From the NCBI RefSeq assembly GCF_037038585.1, contig NC_092520.1, forward strand, positions 63,921,501-63,985,500: a stretch of 64,000 nt of DNA, in the 5' to 3' direction. The notes beneath the pieces are model-generated. The model was not told where the DNA came from, made no database searches, and worked only from the letters and a program-made list of their open reading frames with translations. Below are positions 39,000 to 51,894 of this stretch, piece by piece. This DNA comes from Patagioenas fasciata. Lineage: Eukaryota > Chordata > Aves > Columbiformes > Columbidae. Made by a program: the position numbers and the translations under genes. Each line of letters starts with the position of its first letter. Position 1 is the first letter of the stretch.

Positions 39000-39740
39000 G
39001 TTGTGCTTCACAAGGCAGTTAGAATCCCTTGAGGGGGGAACAAGTATATGGCTGGTATAATGCACTTCGATTTATAAAAAGCATTCAACAAGACCTCCTG
39101 CCAAAGGCTCTTAAAGGAAGTCAGCTGTTGTGGATTAAGAGGAACCGCCTCCTGTTGTATTAATAACTGACCAGAAGATGAGAAAAGGGTAAGGCTAAAT
39201 GATCAGTTTCCACAGAGGTCTTTCCAGTGGAATCTTCAAGGATATGTGCCCTCAGCAAACTCATACATGTTCTAGACAAAGAAATGAAGTATGCTGACAT
39301 TCAGCTAGAGATACAAAATCACACAATCCAAAATTAACTGATTCAAGAAGAATTTTGAAGTACGGAGAAACTGGAAAATAAGTAGCTGCTGGGATTCAAC
39401 ATTGCTAAATGCAAAGTAATGCATACCACAGGAAGAAAATGAAAACAGTTGTTCTACATGTGGCTGCCTTGAGAGAGTCCCAGCTAGCTGTCATCCTTCG
39501 GGAGGAATTTTGTTGTTATTGTCGGTAGTTCCTTGAAGGCATAAGCTTTGTGTTCAGTAGCTGTAAAAAAAGTGGAAACAAAGGCAGAAGTGTTTAGGAA
39601 AATAGAAGATGGAACAGAAAACATCTTTACTGTTACTCCTTGCTGTACTGAATACTTTATGTGTCTTTGGTCACTGCCTCAGATCATGAGTGACTCTGGT
39701 AATGGTGACTGCGATAGTTGCTGTGGCCTGCATTCCATCT
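39000..39740 (+). mobile_element. Old decayed CR1-like LINE relict
   Basis: Much-degraded plus-strand sequence that still reads, in changing frames, like the RT region of a CR1/L3-type element. Near 39060-39125 it gives a KAFNKTSCQRLLKEVSC-like stretch after the catalytic block. At about 39390-39430 a FNIAKCKVMHT-like string matches the conserved [13 protein letters not shown] segment seen intact in the CR1 at 6636. At 39548-39700 it gives CSVAVKKVE...ENIF, resembling the CR1 AKKANG block. Order and strand agree with one element. The sequence is far more diverged than the other CR1 copies, so it is an ancient insertion. Ends are approximate. Confidence 0.5.
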
Positions 39741-42700
39741 GAGGGAAAGCTAAACAGAAGTGAGTGGTGAAAGGAAAGTTTATGGGTAGAATTTAAGCAG
39801 TAATTTCTTCTGGAAAAGGGCCCTTAAAGCTTCCGTGCTTTGGTCTAGCAAGTCCAGTCACTTATTGCAAGGGAATTTCCATTACATGGATTACTGTATG
39901 AGTACAGAAAGATACTTTTCAGAGTGGATTTATGGAGAGTGTTACAGAGGATCTTATAGAGTCCTGATCTGTTTAGGAATTGATAGTAAATATAAAAATA
40001 ACACACTGCAAAAATAACTGGGCTTGTCAAGGCTGATACTTATCAGTAGTTGTTGTCTATGAATGGTTGTCTCATGTGTAGAACTTGAAAATTTTGGTTT
40101 CCATTATCTACATATAGGAATATAAATGTGGCTAACTTGGGTATGTGACCGTTGAAACCTGAAAAATTGCAATCTTAATAGTAGACATATTAATTACCTA
40201 CAGCCCTGATTGTCTACAACAGGAGAAGCTGTAGTGAACTCTTTAAAGCCAGAGCAGCTTTAGTCACCTTCATGCCTGAAGTGAAAACTTTGGCTGTAAC
40301 TTTCACCTTCACGAAGGGGAGGATTTTGTTTCCTGTTCCGAGACTGTAGTGTGTGTTTCTGGGTCACATTTATGGCCGGACACTGTTGCTTTTGTGAAGA
40401 GAAACATAGGTGTTACAACTTCAGTTGAGGAATTTTTCTTCAGTGTGTCACCTTGAATGCTCATCAAATGGACAACCTGAATAGTCTCCTCCCTGGAGGC
40501 TGCTATGGTGGTTGGTGAGCACCTTCTGTAGATTGCTGTCAGGTGTTATGGGTAGTAGAAGAGAAAGCTCATCATCTAATGTAAGCTGCCAGAAGCTAAT
40601 TCTAATTTTAAAGATGATGTAAGGAAGTGAGGGTATTAACCCTTCCTTTCATTTCCTCATAAAACTAGTAGAAATCCATGACAATTTCCTGGGTATTTTT
40701 TTTTTCCTCACCTCCACAATCTGAATAAAAATATAGGGAATTCTTCTGACATGGACTGGAAAACAGTTCTGTTTGAAGTTCTGGATTTTCTATTTGATGC
40801 TGTCTGGCCTTATATTTAAATGTCATGCAACACAATAAATTGCAGATTATGCATTACAGAATGGGGGCAACTAGACATCCCAAGTTTTTTATATTATTCT
40901 GAACAAAGAAGGTAAAATAAATTACCTTGTCATGTAAGCAACTGAGCAAAAGTTACAAGATACTGACAAACTTCTCAAAACGTTTTTCCATCCCAAAATG
41001 ATTTACTTTAAAGAAAAAAAAAAAAATAAACACATCAGTATCTTATGCAAATTCAAACTGATAGAAACTGTTTTTTTTTTTTTCTGTATTGAGCTGTGTA
41101 AGTGTGCGCATTAAACTTTTTTCTTTATTCATATATTCAGCCTTGTGAGTAGAATGAGAAGCTCACTGACACTACCAAATTCCATAATTTAACAAAATAC
41201 TGTGAGTTTTGAACTGGGGTGGGTTAGTTTTCTCAAATTTCAAAACCAGCTCTGAAACTGTAAATCTTTTTCTGTTTACATTTTTATCAACTGATCCCTA
41301 TTTTGCGCATGCCTTTCTGGTGTAACTTGCTCCATTTCAGACATCATTTAACTGAGCCCTTCCTCTTCCTTAGTCCGACCTGTTCTTCCTTGTCACATGC
41401 ACGAGTGGTTCTGCTTTGCACCTTCTTTCCCAACCTCAGCTGGCATCTGAAGTGGACAGCAAGTTTTAAAGTACCTTACAATGTAGGTACTAACTGTGGG
41501 AAGGAGGATACTTGTGGTTTGTGGTGGTAGTGGTGGTGGTGGTGTTCTTTTCCCAAATAATATGACAAGTGTGTGCACACTATTTTTAGCATAAGAATAG
41601 GGCTTTCTACTGATACGCTTTTTATTTTACTGTATCATTTGCTGATTACAAGTAACTGTTTCTGGTAAATAAGACAACTTGAGAACAGTTACCTTATAAA
41701 TAGATATTTCCACTGCATCTTTCTCACTAACTTCTAATTGATTTAGAATTGAAAGAAAAACATTTTGGAGACTGACAAGCAGAAGGGGAATACATTGTAA
41801 AGCCCAAGGCAGGAGTTAGTAAGTAATACAAATAAAAGTCATCCACTAGCTGCTGTGGATAAATAGCAGTGAGTAAAACGTGATAAACCCACACCATAAG
41901 CCGCTGCAGAGAGACACCTGGAGACAATGGCCATTAGACCCTATCTCTCCTCTTTGTTTTCGCCTTTATATCTTTTTTGAGGGAGCTGTTTAGAGTTGTT
42001 TTTCGCTTGAAATCAATTTAGTGTTTCTCACTTTTTGCAGGATATAAAGTTACATTTATAGTAAATGTTCTGTTTAAAATAGAACACCTCAGATCTTTCA
42101 AAATCTAGTTCGTTGTTTTTAGGGCCTGAACAGAGGGGACAGAGAAGAATGGGGTTATGTTTTGAATTTACATAACGTTAATGGGCCGAAAATGTGGAAG
42201 ATGTCTATTTTCAAAGCTTTCTTCTATTGATTATTTAAAGGAGATGCACTTAAATAGTTAACCTAATGGAAGAGATTTCGGAATGCAGTCTTCAGTGAAA
42301 TGTATCCAGATAAAATGAAGGTCACTTTTTAGTGAAAACAAACGATACACAACCACAGCTCTAAATTAAGTTAGACATAATCAGCGATAGTCTGGTTAAA
42401 ACATAATGCTGTATTTAGACAAACATACTACAAACTCAGAAAGCGAAGTTGATACAAATTGAGGATTTTTATTTACTGTGTTAGAAATTGTATCCTAAGG
42501 GGACGACTTCCGAAAGATGGTGGGTTTTCTCCCTCAAATTGAAATCTGTGAAAATAAACTGAAGTTGTTATTGAGAGTTCTGTTGTACATGAATGTGTTA
42601 CAACTCAGGATAATCCGCAGTTCTATTAAATACTAGCTTTGTGTGGAGTAAATTACATAGCAATAAAACATAATTATTCAACCTGGAATTTTTGATTTTG

Positions 42701-45700
42701 CATTTTAAAATTATGAGTATAATTTCCTAATCTATCTTGGAACTGTGTGTCTACATAATATTGTAAATTTATTTTTTCACCTTTTTGTTTTGAACTTAGA
42801 CAATAGTCAATTTTTGTATATGGAGAAGACCACCCTCCCCTCTTAACAACTGATGCACTGGACTTTTTACCTTAATAGCGAAAAGTCACCTAAATATTAA
42901 GAAGCCAGATACAGCTAGATACAGCTATCTCTAAAGTTAACAATTTTGGCAACTGTTCTGAAGATTTTTCTTTATTTCCATCTGTTTTAAGAAAACTCAG
43001 CTTTTACAAAAGCCTATTGAATGTTTCCTCTGTTAGTAATCACAACTGGACTTTCAGAGTGGTTGGAAGAACACTAATGGCACAGCACTTCTCCTGAGCC
43101 TTTGATTGTGTAGGATTTCTTCGAGACTTCTGTTAGTGGGGAATTAAGCTCCAGTTTAAAACGTAGGCTAATTCATGCCAAGTCCATATTTTTTTGAAGA
43201 AAAATGAGGGTTTGCAATCTTTGTACCTGTTGTATTTCCTGCAGAAGTGATTAACAAATGTTTCTGAGTGTAAGATCAAATATTCATTGCTATTTTGCTG
43301 TTACAACTTTTAAAAATTCTTCCTATATGAAGATATTGTTAGCTTGTGCAAGAATTTGTGTGGAAATCGGCTATGACAGGATTAAGATTGCAGAGAGCTG
43401 GAACAGGTTTGCCTTTAGGGACTATGACTGTTGGAAATCATTTATTTAAAGGTAAAAATGTTTGGCTTCATTTGCAGTTTGTGTGTGCACCAGTCTTGTC
43501 TCTACGCAAAATGCTTCATGAAATCAACTCCTGATAATTCCTCGTTTGTTTGAAATGTCAAAATGTGTCAGTTGAAATAATTAGAAATCCTTTTTGTTTT
43601 GTTTGCTAAGTCGATACTGTACTGAAACATGACCGCTAATTTCCTTCTGTTCATTTTGTCTCTTTTCTTTTTTCTTTTTTTCTTCTTTTTTGTGTGATTT
43701 ACCATTTACACAGTGAATTAATCCCTTTTCCTACTGAAGTATTGTTAAAGAAGCTAATGCTGTGCAATGTGGGTCACTGGCTAAAATGATGTATGCAACT
43801 TAATTACTGTCTGAACAGAAGGAATTAATGTATGAAGAAGGAAAAATTGATATACCTTCTGAAAAGTAGGTTTTTCGGTAGTTTTTGCTTTTGTCATGTT
43901 TGGGGTTTTTTTCCTTACCTTAAGGCACTGGATCCATTGGACAGCTGAAATTTAAACTCAAAATATCTTCTTATAAGGACAGGCTTCAAACTGTTCTTTT
44001 TTTTTTTTTTTTTCAACTCAGAATCAGTCTTGGTGATTCTGCCAGTTTATGTAGCTGTATTATTACTGGAGAAAGCAGGTTTGCATGACTTTCTGCTCAT
44101 GCCGGTGCAGTGGAAATGATCCGGAGAATTGTGTGGTTCACAGAAGGATTAGTGTTTCACAGTTAGAAAATATCTTCTCAAAGGTGAAGTCTTTGTTACT
44201 CTCACATTCAATGTGCGGAAGGAAGGTGGGTTTGTATTATTTTGAGATAATGTCTAGGGCTCCTTTTAAAAATTGAGATATGAAAACATCGGTGCAAGTG
44301 GATTGCAGTATTTTTAGTGGTGCTTATAAAAGGAAAATATATTCCGTTGTAGCAGAAATGTTGATGTCTGTTTACTGCCACAAAACAAAAGTCCTTAGAA
44401 AATGACAGATGATCTTATAAATGCTTATGCAGTAAGAAGTAAATACCTTATCTGCATATTGTTTGAGTGTCAGTGCCACTTCGCAATTTGGTAGTAGAGC
44501 ACATCTTTCTTAAATGGGTTTCTGTCAAGAATAGAATAGCTTCTCTATTAGTGTTGTGTGTCAATTCCTTTTGTAATATGTCATATTTTCCAAGAACTTA
44601 TATTTCAGTGACATCTAAATGTGCCAGGTTTAAATCAGAAGAAACACCATTTCTCAGGGGACTACTACCTATTTTCCATTTTCCCTTTCATGACCCCTCC
44701 TTTCCTTTGGCAATATTTTTTCTTCATTCCAACCTCTTTTGCTTCTGGTATTCATTAATATGGTGCTGTCTCACAGATGTTACTGGCACCTGAAAGGGCT
44801 CAGGAATGGCATGTCAAAGGAGAATACTGGGCCTACTGATTTTCATACGCTTAGAGCACACTTGGCTTATTGAGATGATTCCCTTCCTTGACATGAATTC
44901 TTTTGGCTCATTCAACGCATGATGTATTTTTGTTCCTATGCCCATGCTAACCTGTTTTTGTTGTTCAGAATATATTTTGTTGAAGCTTGATTTGAATGTC
45001 ACATCTGTTTCTTCTTGTTTCAGAAGAGGGAAGTTCTTTTCTCTGATGGCTATCTCTGCTGAGTAGTCGAGTCTGAAGAGTGCTTAGCAGCACTAATAAA
45101 ATTAGGCACTGTTTTGTAAACATTGTCTCTGTTGAGTACTAAATAAGCTTTTGTGGAAATTTTTAAATATTATTTTTAAATTCATTGTTGTGGTCTCACA
45201 GTAAACCTTCTGTGTGTTCTTACTGTCTTCCCAGCTCCCTTTGTCATACCTGCTGGTATTATGCCTGGATTTTGGGTGCTTTACATGGATGTGTTTGTGT
45301 GTGCGGTTAAGATACAGTTCCAAGCCTTGTTTACACTTCAGGGCAAGTTCTGACTCAGCCACTTTGCAGAGAGGATATGCAGTTAACCTCATTAGGTAAT
45401 CTTTTGATGGAAACCCACATTTCTTAATCTTTTCGCCCTTTTGTCCACTTATTTCCTATGACCCAAGAGCTGTCTGCCTTTCAGTTTTGAGCACAGTTCA
45501 GTTTCTGCAGTACACTGCTCACTATACGCAGGGAGTCAGCTGTAGTACTGTTAGTACCATACTGGGTAACTGCTAAAAGTTGGGAGGGTGCTGGAACTTC
45601 AGCTTTTGTTGCCCGCGGGTACTAGATAACCAGGGTTTGGTGGCCTGGGAATCAAATACTGTTAGAAGCCAGCTAGTGATTTGAAGCACACTGGTTATCT

Positions 45701-47494
45701 CTCTCATTACAGGTAGGCCATTATTATAGTGGAGGCTTGTGGGAGATTGAATGTGTTCATCTTGATATGACAACCCCCTAAACGTTATCTATATATTTTT
45801 TTTTTCCAGGCTGAAGTTAGTAGCTTTCCATTAGCCACAGCTTAGCAAGTTTAGACATGGATGCCACTTTTTTGGTCTGTTTTCCTTCACCAGAATAACC
45901 TGTTAACACTTAAAAAATTCAGTGACTACAGCACGCACAAGATGTCTTCTCCAAGAGGCACCATCACCTTCTGAGGCAGGAGAGGCTTCTGTAGAATTGC
46001 CTTTTGGCCTCTCATTCCTTATCTGTACCCACTCCGTGACATGATGCTGACTTGATCATACAGGAGCAAGAACAGAAGTTGCTTCATGAATGCTTTAATG
46101 AAGAATCAGGAGGGAAGGACAGATTGCCTTACAGACAGTAATGACTGTTTTCAGGGTGCTTATAGTTGGTCACCTTTCTAGCCCCGAAAACGTTCTGTAG
46201 AAATCCTATTGCAAAACTAAGGTAATTACAACGTAAGTGTAATTACAGGAAGATGTTTATGAGACTTCTGACATCGTACGTCATCCCCATATGATACTAT
46301 GGGGATACTCCCAGTCTCAGGCACTGTTTTCTTGGGCGAGAATCCACTGGCACCTTATAGATAGTTTTTTACTTAAGCAAAGGAAGGCTGTGTCGCATTT
46401 GTTTTTAACCCTGGGCTTTGTTCAGTTGAATACTGCCACTCATCCAGGAACTTAAAAATAATTTCTTTAAAAGGTTAAATTTAACTGTGGTGACTCTCAC
46501 CACAATGGAGTATCCTCACTGGTAGCCAGTGGTGTTTTAATACCTGTTGTTATTGTTCTGAAGCTTGGAAACTTGAAAACTCTGGGATTATGCTATTCTC
46601 TTAATGTATTTTGCTGTTTTTCTTGATATCTAAAGCTGTTCCAAAGCAATCAGAAAAGGCTGTACAACTTCTTAGTGTTGAGATGGTTTGGAGAATGTAA
46701 ATAAATGTACTGCTCTTCAGCTTTGAGGCTACAGCCTGCTAGGCTTATATGATTGAAATAAGCAAAGTCTGAGTTTATTCCATTTGAGGAGTGCATTAGT
46801 TTTCAGTTCTGACTTACTGCCAGTTCTGTTGACTGCACAATAGGCATGTCCAATAAATATAGATGTATAGGTGTAGTCATCTGTGTAGTCAGGTTTGTCA
46901 GCAAAACATGTTCTGGGATGTCAGAACATTCTAATTATAGACTAGATGAGCAATTTGGGCTGTTCGGTTTAGTAGAACTTTTTTAGTAAAATAGATGTCA
47001 GGTGGCTTAGACTCTCGTTTCCTAAAATAAAGCATCATATTATTTCTAGTGAAAATATTTTGTAATGAAAAATATTTTAAGATATTAAAATTGTTCCAGT
47101 GGAAAAAATATGCAGATTGATGGTGGCTTAAAAAAATTCTCAGTGAGAAGGCATGTGTCTGTGAGTGAATGATTAGCAGTACCTTTTTTTCCCCCCCTCT
47201 TTAGATGCCTTTTTGCTTTTATTCTTTCAGATGATAAAGTTTCATATTTTAGCAGCCAGCATTTGTTTGTGAATCTTCCAGGCACTTTTGTCAGTTTATC
47301 AAGTTCAAGCTTAAGAATTGTTAGAACTTTTTTTCCTCTGCTTTAAAGAGTTTTTTGATTCCTTCCCTCTCCTCCTCAAAGAACAAACCAACCAACCAAC
47401 CAAAAACACCAAAAAACCCCTACAACCAACCTATGAAAGTTCATTTTGTTTAGAAGCCTTTTTTTAATTTCCAATCAAACTTTACAGACAGTTC
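39741..47494 (+). other. ATP11A: ATP11A intron 1, no gene recognised
   Basis: AT-rich intron without a recognised exon or interspersed repeat. It contains a (GGT)n tract at 41521-41544, a long pyrimidine tract at about 43646-43692, a 17-base T run at 43997-44013, and an (AACC)n/A-rich tract at 47383-47432. Confidence 0.6.
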
Positions 47495-47680
47495 AGAATC
47501 ATAGAGTAGTTTGGGTTGGAAGGGACCTTCAAAGGTCATCTAGTCCAAGCCCCTGCAATGAGCAGGGACATCTGCAACTAGATCAGATTGCTCAGAGCCC
47601 TGTCCAGCCTGGCCTGGAATGTCTCCAGGTATGGGGCATCTACCACCTCTCCACCTGCTCCAGTGTCTCATCACTGGAGC
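47495..47680 (-). mobile_element. CR1 3'-end fragment, minus strand
   Basis: It begins with the reverse-complemented tail and 3' UTR (AGAATCATAGAGTAGTTTGGG, then AAGGGACCTTCAAAGG, CATCTAGTCCAAGCCCC) and extends into the end of the CR1 ORF (GGGGCATCTACCACCTCT, CCAGTGTCTCATCAC). It is the same 3' variant as the fragment at 8631. Confidence 0.9.
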
Positions 47681-50600
47681 ATCATCATGAGGATATTTAT
47701 ACACATTTGTTCATAAACCAAACTTTTAGTGTTACTTAGTATTGATTACTTCTTACTCCAGTGTATTTTAGAAGACAACCGCGCCTTTTTTCACACTTGA
47801 ATTTCCTAGGTTTCCTGGATATTTTCCTAGACCAAGGTGGATTAGTTTCTTCTCATCAAAAAGGCTGTCGGATGATTATTGATACAATAACAGCCCTGCT
47901 GTGTGCCTAGTTTAGTTTGAGTTGATATTTTTTGAATAAGGAGGACCAGAATCATAAATGTTTTTAGATCTTATTCATGCCTTGTATAGTGACATCAGTA
48001 CAGTACTTTCTCTACAAGCAGCTTCTCATCCTCTGGCTCTCTCCCAGCTAATGAACTGCCAGTTTATAGCAACAACTCCTACTGTTGGTCCTTAGAAGTG
48101 CTTCAGCTTGTACTCTGTATGATTAAATTTTATTGTTTTTTTTTAAATTATAGTTTTCAAGGTGTTCCAGTACAATATCCCAGTCGTCTTTTGATGCCCA
48201 GCTTTGTGTTGTCATCGAAATTTACCACTGCTCTAAAACAGTTCCATGGTTGTTTTGTGAAGAGTGGTGTGGATGATCTTAATTTTGCCCAGGCCCTAGC
48301 TCTGTTTCATCCACTGCTATTGATGTAGGTTTAGTTTTGCCAGCCAGCGTGCATGATTGCCATGCTGAGTGTCAGCCGGACACATTACAGCTTCCAGGCT
48401 TTAATTTTTAAGCAGTTCTCCATAGGAAAGCAGATTAGTTGTTCTACTGTGAATTTCATTTGTTTTGGTGTAGTAAAATGCAGGACTATGGGCTGTATTT
48501 ATCTTCTTGCTCTGCTTCAGAAAAAGAAATAAGACTTGAGTCTCTATTTGTGGAGTAGGAATAAATAAAAAACAGTTCATAGAGCACTGTTAATCATTTT
48601 TGGGGGGATTGATGTTATACAAAAATAACACGTCATGCTGCAGCGCAGTTTGTGGCCCTGCTGCTGGTCTGATCTTGGACCTCGCTCATGGTTCTCTTAC
48701 TCTTTATTAAATGGTATCCAAAAGACTGTTTTCTTGTGTTGAGTCACTCTGATCTCTAGTGGGAAGATTCTCAACGTAAAACTGTTATTATGGTCAGATT
48801 TTTTTGGTATTTTGTTAGAGTTGCCTATCAACAAAGAACAGCCTGAACCCAGTTCATTGCAAGAGCTCAGTGTGAGACTGACTTTTCAATGGAAGCCTTT
48901 TGTCAGTGTGGATGCAGAAAAATACTTTCATGAGAGAAGGGCAACAGAAAGAAACTTAATAACTGAAATGAGTAGAGGAGGATTTTATTAAAATGCTGGT
49001 TGGTGCTGTTTAGGGAAAAAGATCTAATGTGTGGCAGCCTTGAGAGAACAAAAATGCGGAGATGAAACTACAAAAGAAACTGGTTTTCTGTTTAGGTTGT
49101 GTTGTGTGCTTTATTCCCCTCTCTATTTATCTAGGTTGTGGCAATTTAAGATATATTAAAGATTGAGCAAGTGACACATTGCATAAGAGGATGCTGCTTA
49201 TTATATTATGTATGGGTGACTTAACAGCTTATGCTATGGCTTACTTTTTCTTCATGGAGGAGGAACCATTTTTATTAATAAAAGCTTTTTCTTCTAAAAT
49301 AATCCCGAATAATTCCCACCACAGCTGCTTAGATCACATTGCTTTGAGTGCAATTAGGAACAAAGCTGTGCATGAAACTTAAAACCCTGATTTTATTTTA
49401 TTTTTTTTTAAACTTGACACTGTGTAGCACTATATTTATTATGATGATCTGATTCAAAAGTTTCTCTTTCTGATACCTGGAGTAAAACTTGCAGTATTTG
49501 TGATTTGTTCTTGCAGGTAAATAGACTGCTTTTTCTCCCTTTGCAAATGTTTGTTCTAGATTTATGCATTAATATTAGTAGTCTTATTATCTGTAATAGT
49601 TGGTTCATTGTTAACTTCTAATCTCTTATTACGCGGTTACTAACAGAGCACAGAAACCGAAGTTTGAAATTCCAAGTGCTTTGCTTTCCCAAGAAGAAAA
49701 GAAGCCAGTATAGTCCTCTAACAAAGCATTTTTGTTTTGTTTGTGGTAATATAGAATGAGGGGTTAGAAAAATTATTTTAGAGTCCTAATTGAAGCGATA
49801 GTTAGGAAATAGAGAGGACATGGACTTGTGCCTTTTAAACTATAATGCAACCTACTGAAGTGTCATGTGGACAACAGGAAGTCTTAGGAGTGAAGGGTGG
49901 ATTTGCATGGGATGATGGCAAAGCTGCCTGTAGGAAGAATGTTGCTTTTCCTATAGTATCATCATATATATGAAAATCCAGTACTATCCTGTAAAAATTC
50001 TTGGTTATGACTTGTATCTTCTCCTTTGCTGCTTCAGACTTAGTTGTAGTTTAACTGTTGAGGGAGGGATGAATCTATTCACATACATAACCAGAGTTAA
50101 ACCAGTTAAATCTGAGATGCAAGTGGTTGCCAAGGCACTATTAATCCTGAAATTACTTGATTTCTGTCTCTTTCTCTTATAGAGTTAGATATGATATGGC
50201 ATGAAAATCATATCAGTTACATCGCTTGTTTTGTGCCTTTGGTGATGTGCAGCGAAAAGCTGTCTATGCTGATTTGATTTGTGGGAATGGCATTACATAG
50301 ATAAGTTGTTCTCATGGCCTCTGGTCCAGTGAGGAATGAAAATTAGTATTGTGTCATTGACTGGCTTTACAGTAATGCTCAGTGAAGGACGATATTTGAT
50401 TTATTTTTGTCCAGTGGTATGTAGATCCCTTGTAGAAGTGATATGGATGCGTATGAGGACCTTCAGAAGACTGAAGTTCTTTATCTGTGCTGGAGGCTAC
50501 TTGTGTTTTTAGCTTTTTTTGTTGTTTTTATTCTGGGTTTATGGTAACATGCAAGTACAAGGACCTTATGGAAGCATGAACTAACACATCCTTCCATTTG

Positions 50601-51109
50601 TTTACAGTAAGTCTTTATTCTTGCTGTGTCATGTAGCAAAAGCTACCCATATTTTATGAACTTCAGATATGTTTTTTATCATGCTTAATGTGCTTCAAAA
50701 CCTTCAAAAACTTAAGTTGAAATGAGAGTCATTAAGCAAACCAGATTTGCATGACAGTGTAGTGCTTAGTTTTGTCAAAGTCTGACAACCTGCTGAATTT
50801 CTAAGGTTAGCTGTGTTTTTGTACAAATCTGTGGCCGAACAACCTTTCCCCCAGCTATGATCTCCTTTCCTGTTTTCTGCTTGGACTTCTCTTCTGCTTA
50901 TGCCTGAAGGTTGGATGTTGAAGGTCCTCTGACCTTGGAAATTGATCCACTTGAGTTGTCTAGAGCCTGAGTGAGGGAACCTTTAGATCCTGCTCTGAGG
51001 TTTGCTTGCTCAACATGTGTAGGTTTTTTCTGTTTTGTTTTGACTTTTCATTTCTCTTTAGTTGGCTGATTTTCTATTGAATGTAGCTGCAGAAATGTAC
51101 CTAATAGGC
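47681..51109 (+). other. ATP11A: ATP11A intron 1, no gene recognised
   Basis: AT-rich non-coding sequence. I see no recognisable repeat, exon or RNA gene. Confidence 0.55.
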
Positions 51110-51640
51110 TGTTGTGGTTTAATGCCGGCTGGCGAGTAGGACCATGTAGCTCCTTGCTCATTCCCTCCCCACCAAGTAGGATGGGGGAGAGGATCAGCAA
51201 GGGGAAAAAAACCCCGCAAACAAACCTGTGGGTTGAGGTAAGAACAGTTTAATACCACAGCAAAGGAAGAGAAAATAGGAATAATAATAGAATATACCAA
51301 ACAGTGGTGCACAATGCAATTGCTCACCGTCTGTGATGCTGATAACCCATTGGTTCCTGAGCGGCAGTATTTGCCCTCCAGCCAACTGCAGGTTCTATAC
51401 TGAGCATGATGTGATATGGTGAGGAACACCGGAACACCCCTTTGGCCAGCCTGGGTCAGCTGTCCTGGCTTTTCTCCCTCCCAGCTTCTTGTGCACCTGG
51501 CAGAGCCTGGGAAGCTGAAGACTCCTTGACTGCCCAGCAACAAACAAAACATCAGTGTGTTATCAACATTCTTCTCATACTAAATCCAAAATACAGCTGC
51601 TAGAAAGAAAATTAACTCTGTCTCAGCCGAAACGAGGACA
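51110..51640 (+). mobile_element. Solo LTR of an avian endogenous retrovirus
   Basis: A 531-base block begins TGTTGTGGTTTAA and ends CGAAACGAGGACA, so it has the 5'-TG...CA-3' ends of a retroviral LTR. Its internal order (CTCATTCCCTCCCC, GGATGGGGGAGAGGATC, GTGGGTTGAGGTAAGAACAG, TTGGCCAGCCTGGGTCAGCTG, CATCAGTGTGTTATCAACATT) matches a bird LTR family that I recognise but cannot name to subclass. A weak TATA-like TCTATAC occurs near 51394. No gag, pol or env sequence adjoins, so it is a solo LTR. Flanking five-base strings TAGGC and CGGGC match at three of five positions, so any target duplication has decayed. It lies in the sense orientation in ATP11A intron 1. Confidence 0.85.
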
Positions 51641-51837
51641 CGGGCTGAGCTGAACAAGTTCATTTGTTTTAAGTGCCAGGCTGATAGGGTTATTACAGGC
51701 ACTCTTTAACAGAAGCTGGATATGCAGTGTTGCTTCTTGGCTATGTCTAGTAGTGGGAGAAACACAGGAAAGTATATTTGGCCAATTTTAAGTGATGATT
51801 AAATCGGTGAGCTTTTTCCTAAGGCAAAATGGTACCA

Positions 51838-51894
51838 TTGGATTAGATGATCTTTCGAGGTCCCTTCCAGTCCCTAACATTCTGTGATTCTGTG
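51838..51894 (+). mobile_element. CR1 3'-end fragment
   Basis: A short CR1 terminus: GGATTAGATGATCTTTCGAGG, TCCCTTCCAGTCCC, then the ATTCTGTGATTCTGTG tail. Confidence 0.85.
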
